From Cyclaneusma minus (taxonomy: Eukaryota; Ascomycota; Leotiomycetes; Marthamycetales; Marthamycetaceae), in assembly GCA_037179335.1 (NCBI GenBank), contig JAKZHN010000009.1:62001-126000 (forward strand): a DNA stretch of 64,000 bases, written 5' to 3'. Positions 26,445 to 36,825 of the stretch are shown here, piece after piece. Position numbers and translations under genes: made by a program. The notes beneath the pieces were generated by a model, which saw only the letters and a list, made by a program, of their open reading frames with translations, did not search any database and was not told the DNA's origin. The number at the start of each line of letters is the position of its first letter. The first letter of the stretch is position 1.

Positions 26445-29400
26445 CCCGGAAACCTGTGCCAAAGGTCTCTGGCTCCGATACATCTGCCCCTCCTTACCCC
26501 GTCTCTCCTGTTCGAACCGAAGCTCCCCCATCTCTTCTCGATTCCGACCCTCCATACCCTTTGGAGACAAATGTTAGTAAGAGATCCACGCATGACAATC
26601 CGAGTGCCAATCAAGCACATGGCGCATCCCAAGAGATCCCCGAGTCCCTACGAGTTGGCCCACCAGGACGCTCGCCACAGCCAGCAATGAAGTCAAACAA
26701 TCCCTTTTTACGGCGGCAAACAGCGGCGCAAAACGAGCAAAGTAGCTCATCTGCTTCGGGAGACTCAGTGAATCCAGAAGCACCGTCAAACCCGCCGCCT
26801 CCTCCTCCGATTCCTAAGATTTCACATACTCCTCCTACGGGCGAATTTGGTGGCCTATCCATCAGCGAACACCAGACGAATCCTTGGCACAACGCAGAAA
26901 AGCAAGAACTGTTGCCAGAGCATCGTCCAACAACCGTAGACCACAAGGAAAGCTCGTCGGCTCAGGAATGGTTCGAGGCCCCGTCTCCGACTCACGCTCC
27001 CCCTCCACCACCACCTCCTCTCAAAACAGACGAGCCGGATGCTGGTGAAGATGAGCCGGGATCCCCAGCTTGGGACGAGGGCGAATTTCCACAAGAGCTG
27101 CCGGCAGGTACACCTCATCAGGCAGTTCCCTCCTCGCCGGAAGAGAGTGGTCACTGGGGAGAGAATGATGCTGCGCAAAATAAACATGATGTTTCTGTTG
27201 CCGCGGAAAGGGTGGCTCAGGAAGAACATATAAATCAGAATGGGGCTGGCTGCGCGGCTGCGCAGATAGACCCCCAGCAGTCTCGGACGGCTGAACAGGA
27301 GAATGGTGTCACGGAACCGGTTTCGTTGATTGATCTGGACGATGCTGCTCCAACAATACCGCCACCCGTAAACGAACCGCAACCTCCTCCTCTACCTCCG
27401 CGCCGTTCCGTAGAAGAAGCACCACCTCAACCACCAAGGCCAGTTGCCAATACAATCCATCAAAGCACAGATTCACCGGCTACCGCAGGTACCGAGAGCC
27501 CCGCTACACAGAACCAAAAGAAAGAAACCTATGAAATCAAGAAAATAAGTTGGCACGATGCCACTTCACCCTTCAACCCACGGATCTCCCCCATTCTTGT
27601 GCAGAACGCCAATGGACCGTGCCCTCTTTTGGCTTTAGTTAATGCCCTCGTTCTGGACACACCCCCTGGGCTCAACACGGCTCTCGTCGAGACTTTGCGC
27701 ACAAGAGAACAAGTGAGCCTTGGTTTGCTTCTCGATGCCGTCTTTGACGAGCTTATGTCGGGCAGGCGCAGAGACAGCAAGGCCGAAGAACTACCCGACG
27801 TGGGCGAGCTGTACTCTTTTCTCGTTACTTTACACACAGGGATGAATGTCAACCCCCGTTTCTTTCCGGACAAATCAGATGAATCGGTTGCCGAAAGCAT
27901 TGGCGCCATGCCGGGGTGTTTTGAATCAACCCGAGAATTACGTCTCTACGGCACCTTTGATGTTTCTCTGATTCATGGCTGGCTACCCACGCCGAACACT
28001 CCCGCATATGCCGCTCTTCGTCGCTCTGCGGAAACATACGAGGATGCTCAGAACCTACTTTTCGTCGAAGAAGAGCTAAAAAACAAACTGAGCTCCGCGG
28101 GCCTTTCGTTCAGAGAGCAAGGCCTCCTCGAAGATGCCGGCACTATCAAATGGTTCTTATTTTCGGCGGCGACCCAATTGACGTCGTATGGGCTTGAGGT
28201 TATAGTCAAAAACATGCGAAGAGGGTCAATAGCCATCCTGTTTCGAAATGACCATTTTAGTACTATCTACCGCCACCCCACGAGCAATCAACTGTTGCAA
28301 CTAGTCACCGACTTTGGCTATGCGGGGCATGAGGAAGTCGTCTGGGAGAGTCTTGCAGACGTCAACGGCGAGAATTGCGAGTTCCTTTCTGGGGACTTCA
28401 AAGTTGTCGGCGGCGCACAAGATGCTTCTACGACGCCCCCAGATGCCGCCGTAGATGGCTGGACGACAGTAGTCCCCCGCCGTCCCCAAAATCCCAGGGT
28501 CCAGAATGACCAACAAGCGCAGGTATCAGGGACTGTGGACAATGGAAGCCGGACAGGACGAGTTTCCCACAGCTCCAGCACTCTGGTAGAAGAACCTGCG
28601 ACTTCCGCTAGTCACACAGCAGAGCAGGAAGACCACGACTTAGACCACGACTTAGCCCTAGCACTACAATTACAAGAAGAAGAAGAAGAGCGCCACCGAG
28701 AAGAAGTCTCGCGCCGGCGGCGTGAACAGGAACTCTCGCAGCAATTCATCGAGCAGCAGGGCATCGCCAACAATAACAGCAGTACCAATAGCCCACCACG
28801 GCCTCGGGGCACCTCTCACTCAAGACACACATCCAACAACTCCAACATTGCCGCCCGAGGACGCCTGTCTCATAGCTCCCCCCGCCCCAATTACATCCGC
28901 CTTTCTAATAATGGCAACTTGGAAGAGGTACCCTTTCGGCCAGACGTTGTCAACGCCACGGCAGAGGGCAACATCACTCGCGTACAGGATTGGCGAGGCA
29001 ACATCCGGGTGACGCCCGTCCGCCGTTCCAATCGCAGCACGGGTGGATCCTCTGAAAATCAAACAAGACCGACCGTACCGCCCCGTAATGCTAACACCAC
29101 ACACCGCCCCGTCGACCCCGAAGCAGGCGTCGAGGCGCCGCCGCCTAGCTATGAACATGCTGCTGCGCAAGCAGCGTACGTCCCACCACCCGACCACCCG
29201 TCGCATCCTAGCGCTAGTCCGAATCTCTCCTTGCAGAATACTCGGACTGCAGATAGTAATGGGCATCAGAGGACGGCGAGGCCGGCATATACACCGTCGA
29301 GCACTGCTTTTGGGCGCAACCAGAATCCAGCTGCCGCGGCGAATGCGGCTGCTATTGGTTTGGGCGGCTCAGGCGGCTCGCGGAATAAGAGGACGGGGAG

Positions 29401-29497
29401 TGTGGTTGAGGTAGTGCAGGATGCGCAGAGACGGGGCAAGCAGAAGAGTACGAGCGGTGCGTCAAATTCGAATGGGGAGAGTTGTGTGGTGATGTGA
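26438..29497 (+). CDS. MINDY-family K48-type deubiquitinase with C-terminal CAAX box
   Basis: Intronless frame of 1019 residues. Residues 1-365 are disordered, proline-rich and poly-Pro (PPPPPPIPKISH). The MINDY (DUF544) catalytic domain starts at about 366 (YEIKKISWHD) with the catalytic Cys395 in NANGPCPLLALVNAL and the catalytic His606 in FRNDHFSTIYRH. The family trims long Lys48-linked ubiquitin chains. Around residue 730-745 a short acidic helix (DLALALQLQEEEEERH) looks like a ubiquitin-interacting MIU motif, as in MINDY1. The protein ends SCVVM, a CAAX box whose final Met favours farnesylation, so membrane anchoring is likely. It is much longer than yeast Miy1 because of its disordered tails. 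The absence of introns in so long a gene is unusual for this window. Confidence 0.9.
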   Translation: MVTRKPVPKVSGSDTSAPPYPVSPVRTEAPPSLLDSDPPYPLETNVSKRSTHDNPSANQAHGASQEIPESLRVGPPGRSPQPAMKSNNPFLRRQTAAQNEQSSSSASGDSVNPEAPSNPPPPPPIPKISHTPPTGEFGGLSISEHQTNPWHNAEKQELLPEHRPTTVDHKESSSAQEWFEAPSPTHAPPPPPPPLKTDEPDAGEDEPGSPAWDEGEFPQELPAGTPHQAVPSSPEESGHWGENDAAQNKHDVSVAAERVAQEEHINQNGAGCAAAQIDPQQSRTAEQENGVTEPVSLIDLDDAAPTIPPPVNEPQPPPLPPRRSVEEAPPQPPRPVANTIHQSTDSPATAGTESPATQNQKKETYEIKKISWHDATSPFNPRISPILVQNANGPCPLLALVNALVLDTPPGLNTALVETLRTREQVSLGLLLDAVFDELMSGRRRDSKAEELPDVGELYSFLVTLHTGMNVNPRFFPDKSDESVAESIGAMPGCFESTRELRLYGTFDVSLIHGWLPTPNTPAYAALRRSAETYEDAQNLLFVEEELKNKLSSAGLSFREQGLLEDAGTIKWFLFSAATQLTSYGLEVIVKNMRRGSIAILFRNDHFSTIYRHPTSNQLLQLVTDFGYAGHEEVVWESLADVNGENCEFLSGDFKVVGGAQDASTTPPDAAVDGWTTVVPRRPQNPRVQNDQQAQVSGTVDNGSRTGRVSHSSSTLVEEPATSASHTAEQEDHDLDHDLALALQLQEEEEERHREEVSRRRREQELSQQFIEQQGIANNNSSTNSPPRPRGTSHSRHTSNNSNIAARGRLSHSSPRPNYIRLSNNGNLEEVPFRPDVVNATAEGNITRVQDWRGNIRVTPVRRSNRSTGGSSENQTRPTVPPRNANTTHRPVDPEAGVEAPPPSYEHAAAQAAYVPPPDHPSHPSASPNLSLQNTRTADSNGHQRTARPAYTPSSTAFGRNQNPAAAANAAAIGLGGSGGSRNKRTGSVVEVVQDAQRRGKQKSTSGASNSNGESCVVM

Positions 29498-29972
29498 GAT
29501 TGTGTACCAAAAAGGAGGTTCTTGGTTTTCAGTGTTAGCGCGAGGTGTTTGGAGGCTTGTCTGCTTACTACTTTGTATGTGTTTCTGGGGTCGGCAAAAT
29601 GGCCGATGAAAGCATGGCAAGAGGCGTTTTTTACTTTTATCGTTATGAAGACATGACTCGGGATTCGGGGGGCATATGACGGTTTGGCGAAGGCAGTCGG
29701 TTTCACTGGCTACACTGGCTGCATGCACGGCTGAATACAGTTGCTCCTATAAATTAATGGAATTCGAACATTGCTAGAGCAGCGAGTGTCATCGGTCTAC
29801 ATGAATGTGGTGCAAGTGGAATGATAGTTCGGTGCCCCTGAGATTCATCATTCGACCTCAAACGTAAGTGAAGCAAACGAAATAAGAGTTCTGAGTGTCA
29901 TGGTATCCCAACCGACAACCCATTCATTCACGTTCCATATATTATTCGGGGCGGAAAAAGAGGAGCAAAAAA

Positions 29973-30186
29973 CAGGGTGTGGGTAATTCAAAAACTAATA
30001 GCTTGGAAATTTTTAGTTAAGTTGGAATCAAACTTGACACGCCCTAGTTAAATTATAACTCTAATTATTAAGTGGGTATAACCTGAGTTATTTTCAAATA
30101 ACTTGAGATAACTAAACCTGGGAGCCTGTAGTTACCTAAGTTATAACTCAGGTTAAATTAGTTACCGGCAAGTTTCCCGTACCCTG
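29973..30186. mobile_element. Possible small inverted-repeat element (214 bases)
   Basis: The ends read CAGGGTGTGGGTAA and, inward from the right, CAGGGTACGGGAAA. These are short imperfect inverted repeats of hAT type. The interior is AT-rich and holds a hairpin of AACCTGAGTTAT (about 30079) with its complement ATAACTCAGGTT (about 30141). The flanking 8-mers, GCAAAAAA and GCAAGTGG, match poorly, so a target duplication is not clear. Confidence 0.4.
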
Positions 30187-30221
30187 GCAAGTGGCAAAAA
30201 GAAAAAATAGACAAAAGCGGA

Positions 30222-30324
30222 AATTCAAACCAACAGCTGCGACAGGTTCAGGGATCGATATAACATTGTTTTTAGTCTTGCGAGCGAACTCGGCATACAA
30301 TGCTATACCAACTAGGCTATTTCA
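30222..30324 (-). other. tRNA-like relic (A-box and degenerate B-box)
   Basis: On the minus strand TAGCCTAGTTGG matches the RNA polymerase III A-box, followed by GTATAGCA as in a tRNA D-arm and by a CGAG-TTCG-CTCG hairpin. About 75 bases later comes GGTTTGAATTT, which could be a decayed B-box. I cannot fold it into a proper cloverleaf, so it may be a tRNA-derived repeat or pseudogene rather than a tRNA gene. Confidence 0.25.
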
Positions 30325-31301
30325 CTCTTCAAACTTTGTTTATAAAAATCGATATATCACTACAAACTCGAAGGTATGGCTCCAGTCACCTCACACTTGA
30401 CGCATCTCAGCATCTAGGTCCCTCCGCTACTGGCCCTACTCTAAGTCCATAATACTCCGTTTTCATTTTACAATTTGTAACTAAAAGACCGACATATTCG
30501 TAATCTGCAAGAAATTCGCAAACTATTGGTATATAGAATGTTTTCTCAGTCGATGTGCACCAAAACGCCTTTTTCTTGCGGTTGTTTTATAAGTCTCGCT
30601 TCTGTTTGAAACGAGACTGTGTACAGACATTAGTCTGGAGTAGGTAGCTGAATCGATGACTGGATGTCGCAGTGGCGGAGGATTCTGAAATCGACAGAGG
30701 GTACTCGCCTCCTTGGGTCATGGGGTACCGTTCGGTTGACTTTCGAGCAAGTAGCTTTTTCTTCTCCTCTTTTTCTGACTTCACTTGCCTTTTCCCACAC
30801 TATTTACTTTTCAAATACCGAACGGAACTTTTTCGAGGGATATATGAGAGCTGTGACGTTTGGCTTGGGGCTTGTGACTCGGGGGGGTTTTTTGCCCAGA
30901 GTCTTAGCTTGCTCGATAAGTCGTCAGGAAACCTGTATGGTTGAAACCTTACCTGAGTAAATGCTTGATCGTACCGACTATCGCCCCCTAATATGCCTAG
31001 ATTGATTATCCCAGAAGTGTTCTGAGGATGCCAGCAAGGGGCAAAGAAACAAGTCACAATCGTTTTGGGACAGCAACAGTTCAAGCCTTGAGGATCATGT
31101 CTCTATTCGTAAAACTAGCATAAACTCGTAGTTCCTGGCCAAGTGTTCAACCGCCATCTGTTTTTAAAGACCTGGAAAAGAGTCGTCCTTTTCTCAGAGT
31201 TTGCCTTTCATCAAGCCCTCGCTATCACTGTCGTGCACACATATCAGAGAAGGCTCAGGGGACTCGCGATTGCTTGGGAGAAATACGCAAAGATGCTGCA
31301 C

Positions 31302-32432
31302 CTACTTGCCGGCATCCACCTTGGCAATGTAGCTGAGCAGGTCGAGGACACGGCGGGAGTAACCCCACTCGTTGTCGTACCAGCTGACGAGCTTGACGAA
31401 GTTGGGGTTCAAGGAGATACCGGCCTTGGCGTCGAAGATGGAGGAGTTGTTGTTGCCGTTCATGTCAGTGGAGACAACCTCGTCCTCGGTGTAAGCCAAG
31501 ACGCCTGGTGTTTATGTTAGCAAATGTCTTGTGAGATATGGAAGTGGATAGTTCATCTTACCCTTGAGAGGACCGTCAGCGGCCTTCTTGATGGCGGCCT
31601 TGATCTCGTCATAAGAAGCACCCTTCTCAATGCGGACAGTAAGGTCAACGACCGAGACGTTGGCGGTGGGGACACGCATGGACATGCCGGTAAGCTTGCC
31701 GTTGAGGGAGGGGATGACCTTTCCGACGGCCTTGGCGGCACCAGTGCTGCTAGGAATGATGTTCTGAGCAGCGGTACGGCCTCCACGCCAGTCCTTGCCG
31801 GAAGGACCATCGACGGTCTTCTGGGTAGCGGTGTAGGAGTGGATGGTGGTCATCAAACCCTCGATGATGGTGAACTCATCGTGGATGACCTTGGCAAGGG
31901 GAGCCAAGCAGTTGGTGGTGCAAGAAGCGTTGGAGATGACGTCGGCCTTGCCGTCGTAGGTCTCGTTGTTGACACCCATCACGTACATGGGGGCATCGGC
32001 CGAAGGAGCAGAGATGACAACCTTCTTGGCGCCTCCCTTCAAGTGAGCCTTGGCCTTCTCGGTGGTGGTGAAGACACCGGTGGACTCGACGATGTAGTAT
32101 GCACCAGTCTCAGACCAGGGAATGTTGGCTGGGTCACGCTCGGTGTAGAAGCGAACAACCTTGCCGTTGACCTTCAGGTCGTTGCCGCTGACCTCAATGT
32201 CGCCGTTGAAGACACCGTGGGTGGAGTCGTACTTCAGCATGTAGGCCTAGATTTTCCAGTGGTCAGCATGCGCTTGGGGGCTGAGCACGAGAAGAGTACT
32301 TACAGCGTAGTGGGGCTCAATGAAGGGGTCGTTGACAGCGACGATGTCGATCTCGGGGTGCTCGATGGCATTGCGGAAGACGATACGACCAATACGGCCG
32401 AAACCGTTGATACCGACCTTGGTGGGTGCCAT
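31302..32432 (-). CDS. gpd: Glyceraldehyde-3-phosphate dehydrogenase
   Basis: Exons 32432-32304, 32246-31562 and 31504-31302 give 338 residues, the usual length. KVGINGFGRIGRIVFRNAI is the NAD-binding Rossmann start, SNASCTTNCLAPLAKV holds the catalytic Cys, and SWYDNEWGYSRRVLDL is the conserved end. It catalyses the NAD-dependent oxidation and phosphorylation of glyceraldehyde-3-phosphate in glycolysis, in the cytosol. The leader upstream of the ATG has a pyrimidine-rich start and what looks like a 5' UTR intron (donor GTGAGT near 32577, acceptor AAATAG just before CACAATG), a common arrangement in fungal gpd genes. The third exon begins GCGTCTTGGC, giving LKGVLAYTEDEVVS. It is complete, with no missing residues. 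Confidence 0.97.
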
Positions 32433-34452
32433 TGTGCTATTTGATGGTCAGCAGTCGGGGCCTTTTGCTTCGTCTGAAAAGCTTTGCGGTTGAGGAGGGG
32501 TCTAGCTGAGCTTTTTGGTGGGGATACCAGCAGAGCTCGATTCGAAGCTTCATTCACAATCTCTGGGATCAACTCACATTGTAGTGGGAGATTGTCGTGG
32601 TAGTTAGGGTGAGGGAGGAGTTTGCTTGTGGAATGAGGAAGTGAGGCGGGATGGATGGTGTTTTTGAAGTCTTGAGGCAAAGAATCTTGTAGGCAGACCG
32701 GGCGAGTCGCCCGCCGTACTCACGACCCCGCCAACCGGCGCAAAATGCTGGTGACATGATAGCTCCCAGTTACCCCTCCGGGCTTAGTCTGTCACCCCAC
32801 CAGCACCTTTATTGATGTCTTTGATGGCCGCCGCCGAGCCTCTCAACTCACCACTTCCATGTGTTTCCACTTCAATTTCAACTGCTCTATGCTGCCCTTT
32901 ACGCCTCGTTTCAAAATCCGCATTTGAAGTGCCAGCGTACCTACAAGTTTGGCCCGCCAGCTCGATACTCGTCGGTCCAAATTGTTGAGACACGGCTCAA
33001 GCTTGCCGGCGGCCGGACTTCAAAACTTGGCTACGCACTCTCGGTGACTGTGCTCAACCTCCGGCCGTTTGGTCCTGCTTCATCCGTGGCACCACCATCC
33101 TCAGCACATTGATGTCCTCGACCATCATACCATATGATGTACTACAAAACAACGCATGTCGTGATGCAAGGTAGGAAGACAACGGGTCCAACGCCCCGGA
33201 CCGTCCCGGACCGCGGCTATCCACCCGATTTCTCCCTTCTCCAGAAACGCTGGATATAAGGCTCCATGAGTTCCCCGGGTTGGCCTTTCATGTTGTCTCC
33301 AGCTTTGATATCGCTGATCAGCCCGCTGATGCTCATCTCCCTCGAGTTTCACGGATGATAGCTTGGAGCTTGGCTCTTGTACTTGGCGGAGTCCGAACAC
33401 ACGAGTTACTCCCCGACTGCACGCCTTATCTCGAGCTTGTCAGCACACGTGCTGCGAGAATCTTACAGAAAGCAACATTCAAAAGTCTGCTAACGAACAG
33501 CTGCTCTTCCTTGGTCTCCGTAAACGGACCACACCTCTCTGCGCCCCGGCCTCATGAAAGGTGCAATCGTGGCCTGAGAGAAGCACAGCAATTGAAGAGG
33601 AACGATCATGGCTCGATATATGCTACGCTTTGGCCGTGATAGTGTTCGTTTCTGGGGGAGAGCGTTCCTCGAAGTAGAGAGTCACGTAAATATTATACGA
33701 CAAATGACTGTTGCGAAGCAAGTTATTAAAGCAAAACATCCATCGGGAAACCATCGGCCTTTGGCACTATGCTACTTGGACTCCTCGCTCTCTAATCATC
33801 GAACGAATCTAAGCATATAAATCAGGCTTAATATACGATTCTATAGCAGGAGTATTCCGAATCCAAGCATGGTACCTTATTCGTATATGCGGTTACTCGC
33901 GGCGTCGCGCCTGAAGAGCTGGTACCTAGATCTGCAAATGCTCTTTCGATACATATCTTTCGACTTTGGCATCATAGCTGGTAGGCCGATGACTCATTAT
34001 TCATTAATAATATTGCAACTCACCATTCAACCATTGGACGGATGGATTGATGATTCCCAAGCTCCCGGAGACTTCAATTGCTGCACCGTCTCAATGCAAG
34101 CTGCATGAAAACACGAGTCTTCGGCTTCACCTTTTAGAATCAGATTTGATACTCTAAATCCTGTAGCGCCGAATTTGGTATATGCATTAATTTAGCATAA
34201 CTTATATAATTTGGCGGCTGCAATTGCAAAAAGTCCCAAAGCAGCAGGTAAGCCAGCCAATGACACGCCCCAAAATAAGCGCACAAGCGCGCTTCCAACC
34301 CGACCCTCGCCGCCAGCCGCCATCCGTTCGTTCGGCTGTCGAAATTTAGCACTGCACCGACAAGGTACATCCAACAGCTAGCTCAATCGTACGACACCAC
34401 CCCCATTGGCATCTCGCAACCTCTCCCCTCTACCCCCATATCGACTGCAACA
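32433..34452. other. Divergent intergenic region GAPDH / cox5
   Basis: About 2 kb holding the GAPDH promoter and leader and the cox5 promoter. I see no other gene. 33800-34200 is AT-rich. Confidence 0.5.
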
Positions 34453-35247
34453 ATGATGATGCGCAACGCCCTCGTCGCCGCCGCCCGGCACAGCTCGAGC
34501 GTAGGCCTCCGCGCCGCCGCCAGACCTGCCCTTGCGTCACAGCAGCAGAAGAGAAGTGCGACTACGCATGCTATCAGCAACCCGACGCTGGCCAATATCG
34601 AGAAGCGATGGGAGGAGATGCCGCCTGAGGAGCAGGCCGATTTGTGGATGGCGCTGAGGGACCGCATGAAGACTAACTGGAGCGAATTGACGCTTCAGGA
34701 GAAGAAGGCTGGTACGTTTGCGAACATACACCGTGTCCCACCTCGAAGCGTGAAGATGCCCGGGAAACTTGTTTGGTGGTGATTATGCGGACCAATTGGA
34801 GGAACTTGGGCTGGATACCTGGATTGTGAAGCGCTGTGCTGACTCTGGCCTTCTATCAACACAGCATACTGGATCGCCTTCGGAGACCACGGCCCACGAG
34901 CCCAGACTCCCCCCGGCGAGGGCAAGAAGGTCTTCGGATACACCATGCTCGGCGTCTTCGTCTCCTTCTGCATCTTCGCCACCGCCCGTACCTTCGCCCG
35001 CCCACCCCCACGCACCATGACCCGGGAATACCAGGAGATGACCGACGACTACCTCGCCGTACGTTCCCCTCTCAACCCCAGCTTCCATTTTCACCTATTA
35101 CACAGATCGTGTGACAGATATAGCTTTTCGAACCGCTGGCTGACTATTTCATCTCTACAGAACCAAAACACAGAGCCCATCTCCGGCGGTATCGGCACGG
35201 GAGGAAAGTACACGTACGTGCAGAGCAAGCCGGCAGGCAAGATGTAA
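34453..35247 (+). CDS. cox5: Cytochrome c oxidase subunit IV family (yeast Cox5 type)
   Basis: Exons 34453-34711, 34865-35058 and 35161-35247 give 179 residues. The first ~35 residues are Arg/Ala-rich with no acid (MMMRNALVAAARHSSSVGLR), a mitochondrial targeting sequence. The mature part carries THAISNPTLANIEKRWEEMP, SELTLQEKKAAYWIAFGDHG, one transmembrane helix (YTMLGVFVSFCIFATAR) and the matrix or intermembrane tail with TREYQEMTDDYLANQNTEP. It is a structural subunit of respiratory complex IV in the inner membrane. The start has three consecutive ATGs; the first is taken, and the choice does not affect the mature protein. Exon 2 begins exactly at the conserved AYW. Confidence 0.93.
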
Positions 35248-36825
35248 AGTGGCTGATAGGAAACGTCTCAATACCACACTCCTCCGCTACATTTCATTTG
35301 TCAAGCTCATCATATCGAGGGGCGAAAAGGGGCTGTACATTGGGTGGAACGCAGTTAGATCCGGGGAGTTTAGACGAAGGAGTTGTACAAACACTGTTTT
35401 TGTGTAATGTGCTTTGCGTGCTTGTGTGTGAATCCAAAAGGAGGGCTGAAATGGCGTTCCAAAATGGAGGAATTTGCCCGTCCTGAATATGAAGGGGTGT
35501 GCTATATCGCCCCAAACTCGTACCAGTTAGGAATAGGAATAGCTTCGCATGCTCTTATAGCCTCTGTTTGACCAAGCTATAAGGGCTAATGGTGAAGCAT
35601 CTTTTAGTCGTTATTGAATATTCATGAACAATCTAATCTTAGCTGCTATACATAGACCCTTTTCTTCCCAGTCCAGTGATGAGTGAGTTTGACGACGAAA
35701 TTTCATAGCGCAAAGATCGTACGCTTCGAACTCATTACTCAACCTATATATGATATATTGAGAATCCCCACCTGAAGAATATAAATCACATTCTATTCTT
35801 ATAGATATCTTGAGATAAAAGGGGTAGGTGGACCGTGGGTTAGAAATGGATTCACAGGCGATTTCCACAAACGTCTCTGATCTTTTCCGGCCACAAGGCA
35901 ACAGCTTTTCTAGTACCATTCACAAGGCTCAAACATGGCAAACCACTTAGAAGTTAGATATCTTTCTAGAGTCAGTTTGGCTTAAAAACTTGGGGTAGCC
36001 GACTAGCCGTGCCCAGTAAAACTAAAGGGGAGCTGGCCCGTGGATCAGGATCGTGGAATTACAAACTTGAAGCGGAAACCATGATTCAATCCGCCTGGGT
36101 CATCCATCAGCTTTACAATTTCCTCTTGTATCACGTGGTTTTAACAGTCCAATGATTTTTTTCAAATGTGTCTTGGACTCGGTATCCTGTTACGTGATCT
36201 CATCCAGACATTCTCAGCCTTTCTAGGATTCCAATGTTCGAAGATCCTTGCCTGAGACTTCTCTGCAGCATTTTGCAGGAGTCCGGAGAGCAAAGTTTCA
36301 GACTTTCTTTCTCCGGATGGCGGATGCTGTGTTGGCGTTTGGTTTGCAAGCGGGGGAGAATTCAAGCATTCGGAAATTCGGAATATTCCGAAAAAATAAA
36401 CTGGAAATATACTCAAAGATTGGGAATATCCTGAAGAGATAAGCTGGAAATATACTCAAAGATTGGGAAAATTCCGAAAGATTAAATATTCCGAAAGATT
36501 GCGAATAACCTGGATGGTTGGGGATGTTCTGAATGATTGGGAATACTTTGAATCACCCATTAGGATTATCTTGCCTCTATTCAGATGTCCCTTAATACAG
36601 CAAGAATGACACTGCTGTTAGATCCCTTACAAAGTATAGGGGATCGCTTAGTTTTGAAATGCACCGCATCCGTATTTATGTCTGGAACATGTGTATCTAC
36701 AGGCTAAAAACGAGATGCAAATTAAAGGGAATCGTTGTTTGGATATTCTGTACACAGCTTGAAAGCTTTTGCCTGCGCCGCTACTGAATACCCCCGGCCC
36801 ATCTCATTATCCCTCTATGTCCCCT
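35248..36825. other. Intergenic, convergent cox5 / atp2
   Basis: No gene supported. AT-rich; includes the GGGAAT/TTCCGAAAGATT repeat patch listed separately. Confidence 0.5.
36370..36550. repeat. Patch of degenerate short repeats
   Basis: Words such as GGAATATTCCGA, AAAGATTGGGAAT and ATTCCGAAAGATT recur, and a longer unit (TGGAAATATACTCAAAGATTGG) occurs twice, at about 36401 and 36445. The style is close to the repeats in the large atp2 intron and inside the MITE at 58.7 kb. Confidence 0.6.

Larger units (their letters stand above)
29498..31301. other. Intergenic between the MINDY gene and GAPDH (convergent)
   Basis: AT-rich in the middle (29940-30600) with the two small repeat-like features listed separately. 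No protein-coding gene is supported. Confidence 0.5.

Noticed and set aside
31524..32444. 306-residue plus-strand frame opposite GAPDH
   Set aside because: It is the antisense shadow of a highly codon-biased gene, with no domain of its own. GAPDH on the minus strand is unmistakable.
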